Part shown: positions 25,526 through 34,882 of the stretch, one piece after another
Position numbering within the stretch: position 1 is the first letter of the stretch
How the letters are laid out: each line of letters opens with the position of its first letter
Assembly (NCBI RefSeq): GCF_021083305.1
Contig: NZ_JAJFAY010000003.1
Coordinates: 62,001 to 126,000, forward strand
From: Haladaptatus sp. DYF46
Lineage (GTDB): Archaea; Halobacteriota; Halobacteria; Halobacteriales; Haladaptataceae
DNA: 64,000 bases
Direction of reading: 5' to 3'
Program-made: the position numbers and the translations under genes
Notes under the pieces: generated by a model
The model's database searches: none
Told to the model about the DNA's origin: nothing
What the model saw: the letters and a program-made list of their open reading frames with translations, nothing else

Positions 25526-25542
25526 GTTCTACCTAGCAGAAC
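25526..25542. promoter_or_regulatory. IclR-type operator, site 3
   Basis: GTTCTACCTAGCAGAAC, arms GTTCT/AGAAC, 107 bp from site 2 in the iclR-kinase divergent region and 123 bp upstream of the kinase start. Confidence 0.6.
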
Positions 25543-25652
25543 GCAATTCGGGAAAAACGATCTCTATAAGTCTGTGGTGAACATGGGAGTTGTTATACTA
25601 TCCCAATCATTATATTAAAGGAATACCTATTGTATTGTAATCATTCCGCACA

Positions 25653-25658
25653 AAGGAG
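25653..25658 (+). promoter_or_regulatory. Shine-Dalgarno site of the kinase gene
   Basis: AAGGAG, six bases before ATG 25665. Many haloarchaeal first genes are leaderless; this indicates a 5' untranslated leader here and fixes the start. Confidence 0.6.
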
Positions 25659-25664
25659 TCAATA

Positions 25665-27143
25665 ATGTCTGAAACTCACCTCATCGGAATCGACATGGAA
25701 ATTCAGGAATTTCGTATCACCGCCTATGATCGAAGCGGGAACAAAGTGTTAGGATCAAAGGCCGAGTTTGATCAGTATTCCATCGACGATTGGGTTCGAG
25801 CTCTTAGAGATGCATCTGTGTTCCTTCCGAAAGGGAGAAATATCGTGACAGCAGTCGGTACTTCTGGTACGATTGTGCCGGTAGACAAATATGGAACGCC
25901 AGTATTCGAGCCGCAATGGTATTTTGAAACCGCTCCTGAACAAGCGACTCGTCTAAGAAAGCTAGAGATTGCCAACGATCTTCCCAATAGACGGCTTCTC
26001 CTTTCTGCCTCTAGTCCCATCCCGAAGATTCTTGCTCTACGAGAGCAGAATCCGGACCGATTTGAGGAAATCGAATGGATACTGAGCCCTACAACGTGGC
26101 TTTTGTACCGCTTGCACATGCAAAACGGCGAAAGGTGGAGAGATATCGAGACAGATTGGAATAACGCTCTTAAGTTTGGTGCAGATATTTCCACAACCAG
26201 TCCGCAGTGGTATGAGCCAGTATTTGATACACTAGACCTCTCGTTGGATATTTTGCCGGAGATTACCGCTCCCGGTTCGTGGATCGGTCACGCAGAGAGT
26301 CAGTTAGCCAGTGAAATGGGACTTAGAGACGCAGAGATCTATCACGGATTGACCGATGGAAATGCTTCTGCTCTCGCTGCTGGATCAATTCAAAGCGGAG
26401 ATTGTAGCATTATCTGTGGAACCTCAAGCGTCATTAAATATGCATCTCAGGAAATAGACGCCGATAACTCATTGTATTTCCATCGTCATCCTATACAGGG
26501 ATATCTCGCGAGTGCAGCATTTGATACCGGCTATATTTTGCGGTGGTTTTGTGAGAATGTTTTAGATACTAGCCTGTCTTCTGGATTAAAGCTTGCTCAA
26601 TCTACGAATGCAGGTGATGAACCGCGGGTGTTCATACAGGGCGACAGAAGTCCATTTTTCAATCCCGATGTAGGTACGACTATACTGGATTTTTGGCCGG
26701 AAGATAAAGAATCACCCGAGGAAACGAGGGGGCGATTAGTCCGTGGATTCGCAACTGGAATTGCTCTGTCAGAAAATACGTATTTTGACCTCCTCGAAAA
26801 CCAATTCGATAATCTCAACACCGTCCACCTAATCTCGGGCGGTAAATCCCGAGGACAGGGACCTTTCACATGGTGGAATACGCTTAGAGCTTCAATTTGG
26901 GAACAAGAAGTTATAAAAATGGAACCGAGGACTTCCGCTGGTGCCCTAATTCCCACCGCTCTTGAAGCTTCTATCTATCCGGATGTCAAAAAAGCAAGCG
27001 ATACGCTTTTACATAGTCACGGTCCGATTCCCGCAGACGAATCTATTCATAGCTTGTATGAAGAAGAGAGAACCGAGTTCAAAGAAAATTGGGAGACAAT
27101 CAACCATCTATACAAGATGATTAGGGATCGGCGCGATTCCTAA
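25665..27143 (+). CDS. FGGY-family carbohydrate kinase
   Basis: 492 residues, cytoplasmic. The two-lobe FGGY/actin-like fold is visible: N-terminal phosphate loop LIGIDMEIQEFRITAYD, VGTSGTIVPVD, SPTTWLLYRLHM, central DGNASALAAGSIQSGDCSII then CGTSSVIK, and C-terminal VHLISGGKSRGQGPFTWWNT before the ADP-binding segment. The family phosphorylates pentoses, hexoses or polyols (xylulose, glycerol, gluconate and others); this one is divergent, so no substrate is assigned. It lies divergent from iclR with operator palindromes between them. It probably phosphorylates the imported sugar or its oxidation product. Confidence 0.85.
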   Translation: MSETHLIGIDMEIQEFRITAYDRSGNKVLGSKAEFDQYSIDDWVRALRDASVFLPKGRNIVTAVGTSGTIVPVDKYGTPVFEPQWYFETAPEQATRLRKLEIANDLPNRRLLLSASSPIPKILALREQNPDRFEEIEWILSPTTWLLYRLHMQNGERWRDIETDWNNALKFGADISTTSPQWYEPVFDTLDLSLDILPEITAPGSWIGHAESQLASEMGLRDAEIYHGLTDGNASALAAGSIQSGDCSIICGTSSVIKYASQEIDADNSLYFHRHPIQGYLASAAFDTGYILRWFCENVLDTSLSSGLKLAQSTNAGDEPRVFIQGDRSPFFNPDVGTTILDFWPEDKESPEETRGRLVRGFATGIALSENTYFDLLENQFDNLNTVHLISGGKSRGQGPFTWWNTLRASIWEQEVIKMEPRTSAGALIPTALEASIYPDVKKASDTLLHSHGPIPADESIHSLYEEERTEFKENWETINHLYKMIRDRRDS

Positions 27144-27283
27144 GCGAATATGGCGTAAAAATACTATAACTTGGCTGTTTGGGCACCTAGACTCTTGCAA
27201 TCTCTGTGGTGCACTTCATAGTAATCTTTAGAGTTTATTATTAATTAAGTTTAAGTACTTTCAATGTCAAGGATGCATTCGCC

Positions 27284-27290
27284 AAGGAGG
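27284..27290 (+). promoter_or_regulatory. Shine-Dalgarno site of the ThuA fusion gene
   Basis: AAGGAGG seven bases before ATG 27298, a near-perfect match to the 16S anti-SD. This indicates a leadered transcript or read-through from the kinase gene 155 bp upstream. Confidence 0.6.
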
Positions 27291-27297
27291 CACTACT

Positions 27298-30200
27298 ATG
27301 AAAAATAAAGATAGTACGCAATCTAAAGGTCAGTTAGTCACAAGTAGGCGAAAAGTCATGCAAGCAACTGGTGGGTTGGGTTTGGCCGGTTTCATTAATG
27401 CAATCGATCCTGTTAAGGGAGAAAAGATTGCCGATGATTCAAATATCGATTGGATCAAAGTACTCTGCTTAGGTGGTCCTGCCGGTGGTAGTCATAACGG
27501 CCCTGCGCGTGCGATTCAGATCGTTCCTTATCTTCTTGACCGTGGAATTGAAGTCGAGTACACTGATCGCCAATCGGATCTCGAAGAAGATACTCTTCAT
27601 CGCTATGACGCGCTGATGATGTACGATAACCATTCCGGACTCACCCAAGATCAAGAAGATTCCCTGATCGATTTCGTGAACAACGGTGGTGGATTCGTCG
27701 CGCTTCATAGTGCATCCGGATCGTTCACGGGTTCAGATCGATTTATCGATCTGATTGGTGGACAGTTCCTCAGACATAATACCGGCGAGATGACTACAAA
27801 TCATGTCAAACCAAACCATCCCGTTTTGAGCAATTTGGATCCGATTCAGAGCTGGGACGAAACGTACCGGCACCAAAACCTCAATCCTGATAATATCGTC
27901 CTGGCATACGGAGAGTTTCCTGATTACGGACCAAATGAAGATCCTGAACCCTGGACCTGGGTGCGTAATGAAGGAGATGGTCGCGTTTTCTATACTGCCT
28001 GGGGTCACGGACCAGAACCATGGTCTAAAGACGGATTCAAAAGGTTAGTAGAAAATGCGATCAGATGGACAACTGATAACGAAGATACGATTGCGGAAGA
28101 TACACGCGCCCTCGATACGTTGGACTTCATTGAGCCGCCAGATGAAATCCCCTATTTTGGGCCGGCTGATGAAGTGCCGTCCGAGGTCGGTGAGGGTACA
28201 AACTGGGAACTCATGCAAGAGGGACTTTCACCGACGGAGTCGATGAAACGCACGATCACTCCTGAAGGTTTTGAGTTAGAACCCTATGTTACCGAGGATA
28301 TGTTCCCGGATGGTATTGAAGGAAATATCCTCGACGTAGAGTTTGATGCTCGGGGTCGTGCCTGGATCGCAATAACGAAAGACTATCCGAATGACTTGGG
28401 CGAGGGGCGTGATAAAATTCTCATCTGCGAGGATTCAGACGGTGATGGGAAGGCTGATAAATTCACCGTCTTTGCGGACGGACTCTCGATACCCCTCAAT
28501 ATGGTACTCACCGAAGAGGGCGTTATCACCGTCAATCTCGGCGAGTTCGATGATAACGGAAGTATCGTTCATCTTAAAGACACTACTGGTGACGGCACAG
28601 CCGACGAATGGGATGAACTGTTCTCTGGATTCGGGACCGGCGACACTCACGCCAGTGCTAATCAGCTTGAATGGGGAATTGATAATTGGATTTGGGGTCA
28701 AGTAGGTTACTCTGGTTTCTCCGGAACGATTGACGATAAAGAAACTAGCTTTAACACCTGCGTCTTTCGGTTCAAGCCGGATGGTTCTGCTCTCGAAGTC
28801 GTGGCAAGCCTCCCCGGAAACCAGGCGGGGTTGGGATTCAACGAGGAAGGTCTCGCGTTTGCGTCTGCTGCTACTACTGAGCAGCCGAGTAATTATATTT
28901 CAATCCCTCAACGGTACTACGAAATGGTGAATGGATTCTCGGCGTCCACATTGGATGCGATCTCCGATTCGAATCGGATTTTACCTATGACCGATCGCTA
29001 TCGGCAAGGTGATCGATTCCGAGGCTTCACAGCGGCCGCGGGACACGAGATCTATACTGCCCGTAAATACCCAAAGAAATACTGGAATCAAGCTGGGTTT
29101 GTTAGCGAACCAACTGGGCATCTGCTCGGCACGTTCTATCTCAAACCAGACGGTGCAAATTATACTGCACACTACCCCCATAATTTGGCTGCAAGTCAGG
29201 ATTCTTGGTTCTCGCCAATCTACTCGAATGTCGGTCCTGATGGCATGCTCTGGTTTATTGACTGGTATAATTATGTCATTCTCCATAATACACTAGGCGA
29301 TCAAGAGCATGGCAGAGGAAACGCATATATAAATAATATGAGGGATATCTCGCATTGCAGACTGTACCGTGTTACGTACGGTGACGACACGGATTTACCA
29401 CAAAGAGACCTTAGCAGTGCAACTCCCGAAACATTGGTCGAAACGCTAACTGACGACAATATGTTCTGGAGAGATACTGCTCAACGAATGCTTGTTGAGC
29501 GAGAGGATACGGATATTGTATCCGATCTGATCGACCTGATCGAGGATTCATCAACTGATGAATTGGGACTCAATCCAGGAGCAATTCACTCACTTTGGAC
29601 CCTTCATGGTCTCGGTGTTTTGTTCGAAGATGGTAATGAAAACGCACTACTAGCCGCAAGAGATGCATTATCCCACCCTTCGAGTGGGGTTCGATTGAAT
29701 GCTCTTCGAGTTCTACCGGAAACGAAAGCGACTAGAGATCAGATAGTAGAGAGCGACGTTCTGAATGATGAAAATGCTAGGGTACAGATGTGGGCGCTAC
29801 TCGCACTTGCTGGATGTCCGCAGTCTGATGCAGTCGGTGAAGTTATCTATGAGACGATACGCAAAGAAGAGAACTATAGCGATGAGCTGTTAGTGGATGC
29901 TGCGACTTCGGCTGGAGCTCAACACGCTGACGGGTTTTTGACTGCGTATGAGGAAAATGAAGATACATCAGATGATGATGACAAACCAAATCTACTGACT
30001 AATCCATCATTTGAAAAATCTACTGCAAGCGTTATGCCCGGAGAGTGGACGACTAAAAAGTGGTCCGGGTCGGCAAGTTTTTCGGCTACGGAAACATCAC
30101 GCACTGGAACATACAGTGCCCGGATATCGTCTCCTGAGGGCGTTGATGGTTCTTGGCAGCACACAGTCTCTGTCGAGCCCAATACAGAATATACTTACAC

Positions 30201-31584
30201 TGCTTGGCTCAAGACTGAAAATCTACAGCTCAAGGATTCCTCGGCTGAAGGTGCTTTCATCAATATCGGTGAGCTGGCCGAAGATACTGTAAGTAATACA
30301 GTTACAGAAGGGACTAATGATTGGACAAAGGTTGAAATTGATTTCAACAGTGGTGATCATGAACAGTTGACCCTTAACGCAACGTTGGGGGGTTGGGGCT
30401 TAGCAACTGGTACGGTATGGTTCGACGACATCTCCCTCAAGGGATCGGACGGTACGAATCTTGTTTCAAACTCTTCATTCGAAGACGTTACTGGGGATTC
30501 TGAGCCCGACGCTCCAGAATCGTGGGATACTACCACGTATCAAGGCGATGGGGAATACTCATATGCAACAATAGGGAAAACCGGAGATAGTAGCGTAAAA
30601 ATCGTTTCTAGTGGGGGGATTGATGGAAGCTGGTCACAAGAAGTCTCCGTTGAGCCGAACGCTACATACGAATTCACCGCTTGGGTTAAAACCGAAGATC
30701 TGCAATCGGGTGATTCCTATGGAGCGATCATTAATCCTCATCAAATGGGCCAGAGTGTTGTTAGCAATGCACCGGATGACGGTACCAATGATTGGACCAA
30801 GCTATCAACCATCTTTACCACCGGTAACGATCAACAATCGGTGCAACTCAACCTCACAATGGGTGGATGGGGATTCGCAACCGGTACTGTGTGGTTTGAC
30901 GATACCAAATTGATCAAAACGATCGGAAGTGGAAAAGGATTAGAAACCGTCTATCAGCGCGTCAAACAACACAAAGAACTCGAGGACGATGACGACAATG
31001 ATGATAATGGAGATGACAGTGGGCCAATTGACCCAACGTCTACAATTCAATTCGATGCGAAGACGAGTGGTTGGGTTGGTACTGAACCGGACTCCATTAA
31101 TGAGGACACAAATCCGACGCTCTTACTAGTGTCCGGAGAAACGTACACTATCAAGTGGACGAACGGAGACGGTGCTCCACACGACTTTTATATTCTCGAT
31201 TCAGAGGGGAACGAAATTGAAGGAACTGAACTCGTATTGGAACAAGGTGAATCTGCAACTATCGAATTCACCGCTACGGAAGAAATCGCCGGATACTACT
31301 GTTCTGTTCACCCCACTTCGATGCGAGGATCTGTTGAATTTGAAAGCGATGGAGGAGACCAACAGCCGCCTGCGATCGTTGGTGATTCTAGACCAACTGA
31401 TCCAGATGGGGATGGTCACTATGAGGATATTAACGGTGACGGCGACGTGAATTATAAGGATGTCGTTGATCTCTTCGGGCACTTTGAGGACGATGCTGTA
31501 CAGAACAATCCAGACGCATTCGACTTCAATGATAATGGTCAACTCGACTTTGATGATATCATTGAGCTCTTCAACTCTATCTAA
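27298..31584 (+). CDS. Giant secreted ThuA / PVC-type dehydrogenase / cupredoxin / dockerin-like fusion protein
   Basis: 1,428 residues. In order: Tat signal SRRKVMQATGGLGLAGF (about 16-35); ThuA-like domain (about 52-265: VEYTDRQSDLEEDTLHRYDA, GGGFVALHSASGSF); PVC-type dehydrogenase beta-propeller (about 318-690: TPEGFELEPYVTEDMF, GNILDVEFDARGRAWIA, GPDGMLWFIDWYN); HEAT-like helices (about 700-880); two homologous jelly-roll modules (about 897-1050, LLTNPSFE; 1053-1205, LVSNSSFED), probably carbohydrate-binding; an acidic linker; a cupredoxin domain (about 1235-1345) with Cu ligands HDFYILD and YYCSVHPTSM; and a dockerin-like pair of Ca loops (DINGDGDVNYKDVVDLF, DFNDNGQLDFDDIIELF). PVC-type dehydrogenases often carry a C-terminal haem c domain; no CxxCH is seen, and a cupredoxin lies C-terminal instead. 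It probably oxidises a sugar outside the membrane. Confidence 0.85.
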   Translation: MKNKDSTQSKGQLVTSRRKVMQATGGLGLAGFINAIDPVKGEKIADDSNIDWIKVLCLGGPAGGSHNGPARAIQIVPYLLDRGIEVEYTDRQSDLEEDTLHRYDALMMYDNHSGLTQDQEDSLIDFVNNGGGFVALHSASGSFTGSDRFIDLIGGQFLRHNTGEMTTNHVKPNHPVLSNLDPIQSWDETYRHQNLNPDNIVLAYGEFPDYGPNEDPEPWTWVRNEGDGRVFYTAWGHGPEPWSKDGFKRLVENAIRWTTDNEDTIAEDTRALDTLDFIEPPDEIPYFGPADEVPSEVGEGTNWELMQEGLSPTESMKRTITPEGFELEPYVTEDMFPDGIEGNILDVEFDARGRAWIAITKDYPNDLGEGRDKILICEDSDGDGKADKFTVFADGLSIPLNMVLTEEGVITVNLGEFDDNGSIVHLKDTTGDGTADEWDELFSGFGTGDTHASANQLEWGIDNWIWGQVGYSGFSGTIDDKETSFNTCVFRFKPDGSALEVVASLPGNQAGLGFNEEGLAFASAATTEQPSNYISIPQRYYEMVNGFSASTLDAISDSNRILPMTDRYRQGDRFRGFTAAAGHEIYTARKYPKKYWNQAGFVSEPTGHLLGTFYLKPDGANYTAHYPHNLAASQDSWFSPIYSNVGPDGMLWFIDWYNYVILHNTLGDQEHGRGNAYINNMRDISHCRLYRVTYGDDTDLPQRDLSSATPETLVETLTDDNMFWRDTAQRMLVEREDTDIVSDLIDLIEDSSTDELGLNPGAIHSLWTLHGLGVLFEDGNENALLAARDALSHPSSGVRLNALRVLPETKATRDQIVESDVLNDENARVQMWALLALAGCPQSDAVGEVIYETIRKEENYSDELLVDAATSAGAQHADGFLTAYEENEDTSDDDDKPNLLTNPSFEKSTASVMPGEWTTKKWSGSASFSATETSRTGTYSARISSPEGVDGSWQHTVSVEPNTEYTYTAWLKTENLQLKDSSAEGAFINIGELAEDTVSNTVTEGTNDWTKVEIDFNSGDHEQLTLNATLGGWGLATGTVWFDDISLKGSDGTNLVSNSSFEDVTGDSEPDAPESWDTTTYQGDGEYSYATIGKTGDSSVKIVSSGGIDGSWSQEVSVEPNATYEFTAWVKTEDLQSGDSYGAIINPHQMGQSVVSNAPDDGTNDWTKLSTIFTTGNDQQSVQLNLTMGGWGFATGTVWFDDTKLIKTIGSGKGLETVYQRVKQHKELEDDDDNDDNGDDSGPIDPTSTIQFDAKTSGWVGTEPDSINEDTNPTLLLVSGETYTIKWTNGDGAPHDFYILDSEGNEIEGTELVLEQGESATIEFTATEEIAGYYCSVHPTSMRGSVEFESDGGDQQPPAIVGDSRPTDPDGDGHYEDINGDGDVNYKDVVDLFGHFEDDAVQNNPDAFDFNDNGQLDFDDIIELFNSI

Positions 31585-32204
31585 CCCTCAAATAATTTAT
31601 TAACAATAACTCATGCGTAGTGTGATGTTAACACTGAGCAATCAACACTTCGGCGGTAGTCGATTCTCTGCCAATCGTTGGAAATGATTGGCTTTCCACG
31701 TCTAGCCTGAATGATCATTCCGGTCTAGATTTCCGATATTTAAATAACAATCTTACTGGTTCGAACGGTGGTGTATTGGGGAATTCCCACACGACTAAGA
31801 TCGGTCAAATTGTCATTCATTGTTTATTTAGACAATGATTTGGCGTTGTCGACAGTTGGACGAGCTTATATTCCGATATCCAAGCCATTTTCAAATGAAC
31901 CTGCTCCCTTATCGACAATCTATCATCCGAAGCTGTTTACAATTGTGGGTTTAGAGCGAGTTTTTATTGATATTTTCCGTTTATAATTCTATAATGTCGT
32001 ATTATTAGTTTTCCTGGTTGCATACTATCTCCAACGCTATCACATACGATATTACTGCTTGGGCAGTGTTACTGGTGAGTCTGACTACATAATATTGTAT
32101 TTCTTCCACAATTGTGTTTGGGTTAATATCATCGCTAACCGAACTGGGCCGGAACGTCTCCAACTACCCAGCATATTTTCACCCGTCAGCACGTGGGAAA
32201 GACC
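31585..32204. other. Intergenic stretch without a gene
   Basis: AT-rich after 31730. The only structure noticed is CCAATC-N9-GATTGG near 31670-31690, perhaps a terminator-like hairpin downstream of the giant gene. Base composition becomes GC-rich again at 32200, where the oxidoreductase begins. Confidence 0.4.
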
Positions 32205-33187
32205 ATGCCAACCGATCTCCTGTTGCCGCAGGTGACGACCCTCGACCAGACCGAACTCGGCGTCCGGGCAGAAGCACTCGGCTACGATGGACTCTGGCTC
32301 GGCGAACTCTGGGGGACGAGTTCGGTCGTTCAACTCACTGACATCGCCGCTCACACCGAAACGGTCGATCTCGGGACGGCGATACTCAACGTCTTCTCGC
32401 GGTCTCCCGCCGTTTTGGCGATGACGGCAGCCACGCTCGATCGGGTCTCCGACGGGAGATTTCGGCTGGGCGTTGGGACGTCGACGCAGAAAGCTATCGA
32501 GGACCTCCACGGCATGGAGTGGACGACCCTAACCCGGTTCGGCGAGCGCACGAGACCATCGAATTGACCGAGGCGTTTCTCGGAGACGATGGCCGCGTGG
32601 ACTACGACGGTGATATCTTTAGGGTGCGGGATTTCCCGTCGCTGGACACCGACGTACCCATCTATCACGCCGCGCTCGGGCGGGCAAATCGGCGCGTCGT
32701 CGCACGGCTCTGTGATGGCTGGATTCCGCACAACGTGCCGTTTCCGGACCTCGAAGATGCCTTCGCGTACATCGCCGACCACGCGGTGGCGGCCGGTCGT
32801 GATGACACTATCGAGGTCGCACCGTACATCCCCGCCGCCGTCAGCGACGATATCGAGGCGGCCAAGGATGCCATCCGCGGTCATGTCGCCTACTACGTCG
32901 GAAACGGTCGAGGCTACGAGCAGTCGGTTGCACAGCGATTCCCGGACGACGCGGCTGCCGTCGCCACGGCGTGGCGTGAGGGTGACCGCGAGACGGCCGT
33001 CAGGAACGTCACCGACGATATGGTGACGGCGCTCGGTGTCGCGGGAACGCCGGAAGGGGCCCGTGAGCAGTTCCGTTCGATTGCCGATATCGACTGCGTC
33101 ACGCGACCGATGGTGACGATTCCGAGCAACGCCGACGAGGAAATGACCGAGCGCACTATCGACGCGTTGGCCCCGTCGAGCTACTGA
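32205..33187 (+). pseudogene. F420-dependent LLM-class oxidoreductase, frameshifted by one base
   Basis: The first frame from ATG 32205 reads LLLPQVTTLDQTELGVRAEA, LWLGELWGTSSVVQL, TDIAAHTETVDLGTAILNVF and DLHGMEW; the second frame takes over at 32519 with DDPNPVRRAHETIELTEAFL and runs to TGA 33187. The actual GAGTGGACGAC would read EWDD with one extra G, so a single-base deletion at the G run near 32520 splits a protein of about 327 residues. The family is luciferase-like flavin-type enzymes using coenzyme F420. Either a recent mutation or a sequencing error. Confidence 0.8.
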
Positions 33188-33314
33188 GGATCGTATCGTG
33201 ATGACGATGCGAGCAGGGGATCGATGGTGTAAGCGCTTTGTGACATTCAATTCACTGTCCAATTCTGGCCAATAAAGTATAATACCCTCGCTTCTATCGT
33301 GCTAGTAAGTAACA

Positions 33315-34061
33315 ATGGCACAGACCGGAAAACGGTTAATCGACCACACATCGCTGCCACGCGCGGAGCGACTCACCGAGAAGGAAGAAGTTCAGATTCG
33401 GGCTGAAACCGAAGCGTTCGAGGACTTTCTCGACCGGCTCGAAGAGATACCGCCTCATCCCTATCGAACCGATGGTGGTTCGTTGGTTGGCACGGACACG
33501 TCACGTTCGAGTACCTCCCCGAATTTGGTTCTGGAGGCGTATCGTGAAACGGTCCTCGCCGTCGATCACTGGGAAGACGAATATAGGGAGGGGACAGCCC
33601 ACGCGAGCATCGAACACGAGTTCGGGCCGGAAGTCGCAGCGGGGTTGGCAGGTGGGTCGGCGACCTGGTCACAACCGTTGTGGAATCAGATCAAGAGTGC
33701 CGCCGAGGACGCTGTCGAAATCCGCCAACGGTCGTACTCCCTGATGGCAGCGGAACGCCAGCAACTCGACGAACTCCGCGGTTCGCTGACCGACGTTGGT
33801 GACGTGCTTGCGGCGATCGAACGCGGTGAATTCGCCTTCGATGAGAGCAACGATCGATTAACGTCAATACGACAAAAACTCGATGAGTTGACGCACGATC
33901 AGCAATCGTATTTGCATCGACGCAATAGATCGAACGAAGAGTTGTTCACGACATACGTCTATGCTGACCTCGACACCGAGTATCCGGGATTGGCAGCCCT
34001 CGCGACGGCCCGCCAACTGCTCGAACGTATCGAACTACGCCATTGGGCAGGTATGAGCTGA
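33315..34061 (+). CDS. DUF7260-like haloarchaeal protein
   Basis: 248 residues, strongly helical and acidic. Marks of the family as I recall it: an N-terminal helix ERLTEKEEVQIRAETEAFED, YRETVLAVDHWEDEYREGTA, SIEHEFGPEVAAGL, and a C-terminal coiled-coil-like region (ERQQLDELRGSLTDVGDVLA, RLTSIRQKLDELTHDQQSYL). No membrane segment or enzyme motif. It is found in many Halobacteria, often as single genes; function unknown. It stands alone here with a TATA-like tract (taaagtataatacc) about 45 bp upstream. Confidence 0.7.
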   Translation: MAQTGKRLIDHTSLPRAERLTEKEEVQIRAETEAFEDFLDRLEEIPPHPYRTDGGSLVGTDTSRSSTSPNLVLEAYRETVLAVDHWEDEYREGTAHASIEHEFGPEVAAGLAGGSATWSQPLWNQIKSAAEDAVEIRQRSYSLMAAERQQLDELRGSLTDVGDVLAAIERGEFAFDESNDRLTSIRQKLDELTHDQQSYLHRRNRSNEELFTTYVYADLDTEYPGLAALATARQLLERIELRHWAGMS

Positions 34062-34403
34062 TATACTTTCGGCGGTCGTGAAACGTAGACACGGATGACG
34101 ATTCCGTCCGAGTACTCGCGAAGCTTCTCGGGGCACGATCCCCATCCGTCGTGATCAAATGCCGATCCAGCACTCATCCGGAGACGACAGAAATCCCGCT
34201 CACTAAGGCGTTTCTGAATCAGTCGTCAGTGATGTCATACGGCCAGTATTGAAAGACGGATACAGAACAAAACGGACGAGTCGATATCTTCTCCACCTCT
34301 TTGTGTCTATACTCGTAGGATTTTCAACAGGCTGTGATGGTACGCGATGACGTGGAATGTGTCTGCCTATGGGGCCGCCGTCAGTGGTAGTTTGCTGATA
34401 ATT
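34062..34403. other. Intergenic stretch without a gene
   Basis: No convincing gene or RNA. It precedes a TATA-like tract at 34400-34411 upstream of ATG 34431. Confidence 0.4.
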
Positions 34404-34411
34404 ATATATCC
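34400..34411 (+). promoter_or_regulatory. TATA-like element
   Basis: Aattatatatcc centred about 27 bp before ATG 34431, the spacing expected for a leaderless haloarchaeal promoter. It supports 34431 as the start of the interrupted zinc-protein gene. Confidence 0.45.
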
Positions 34412-34430
34412 TCCAACTGTTTTGTGTTGC

Positions 34431-34510
34431 ATGGCTTCACCGGGGATACTTCGATTGATGACCGATCTTTGGGAGGAATCGGTGGATCGAATCTATCTTT
34501 CTTCACGGAG
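34431..34510 (+). pseudogene. Probable 5' fragment of the TackOD1-like gene
   Basis: ATG 34431 begins MASPGILRLMTDLWEESVDR, then IYLSSR, before running into the palindromic element at 34511. Helical acidic composition and a well-placed TATA box suggest a real N-terminus. The downstream gene's in-frame coding (CHPTVDIDTGKVTYPEAAAR...) begins immediately after the element. I infer that the two were one gene; this rests on position and composition, not on homology I can check. Confidence 0.4.
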
Positions 34511-34795
34511 TGAATCCCGCCGTTTACGGCGGGAGTGAATCCGACAACTCCTACGCAATCTATCGCCGATGGCAGACCGGATATTCAACGCTAATCCACA
34601 CCATTAAGTACGGCAGAAGATAACTCCGAGTCCTCACGGCGAGGATAGGAGTAACGGCTGTGTGGCACAGCCATCGACATACGTGTTCGACCGCGAGAGC
34701 GGGATATTTCGCACGAGAGAACAAGTCGTGTCGTAGACCAGCAAATATCCCACCTGCGGGACGGGAAGCCCTGCCGTTTACGGCGGGGAGGATGC
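34511..34795. mobile_element. Small palindrome-ended element (PATE/MITE of the IS1341 type)
   Basis: About 285 bp with the hairpin CCCGCCG-TTTA-CGGCGGG at 34516-34533, followed by agtgaatccgac, and the hairpin CCCTGCCG-TTTA-CGGCGGGG at 34769-34788, followed by aggatgcca. The first end matches the left end of the TnpB element at 43654 (gggatgaatccgac); the second matches its right end (ggggaggatgtca). No gene lies inside, so it is a non-autonomous derivative needing TnpA in trans. Confidence 0.7.
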
Positions 34796-34882
34796 CACCC
34801 GACCGTCGATATCGATACGGGCAAAGTTACCTATCCAGAGGCGGCCGCTCGCCTCGATGAAGGAGACGATTCTGCGTTCAAA

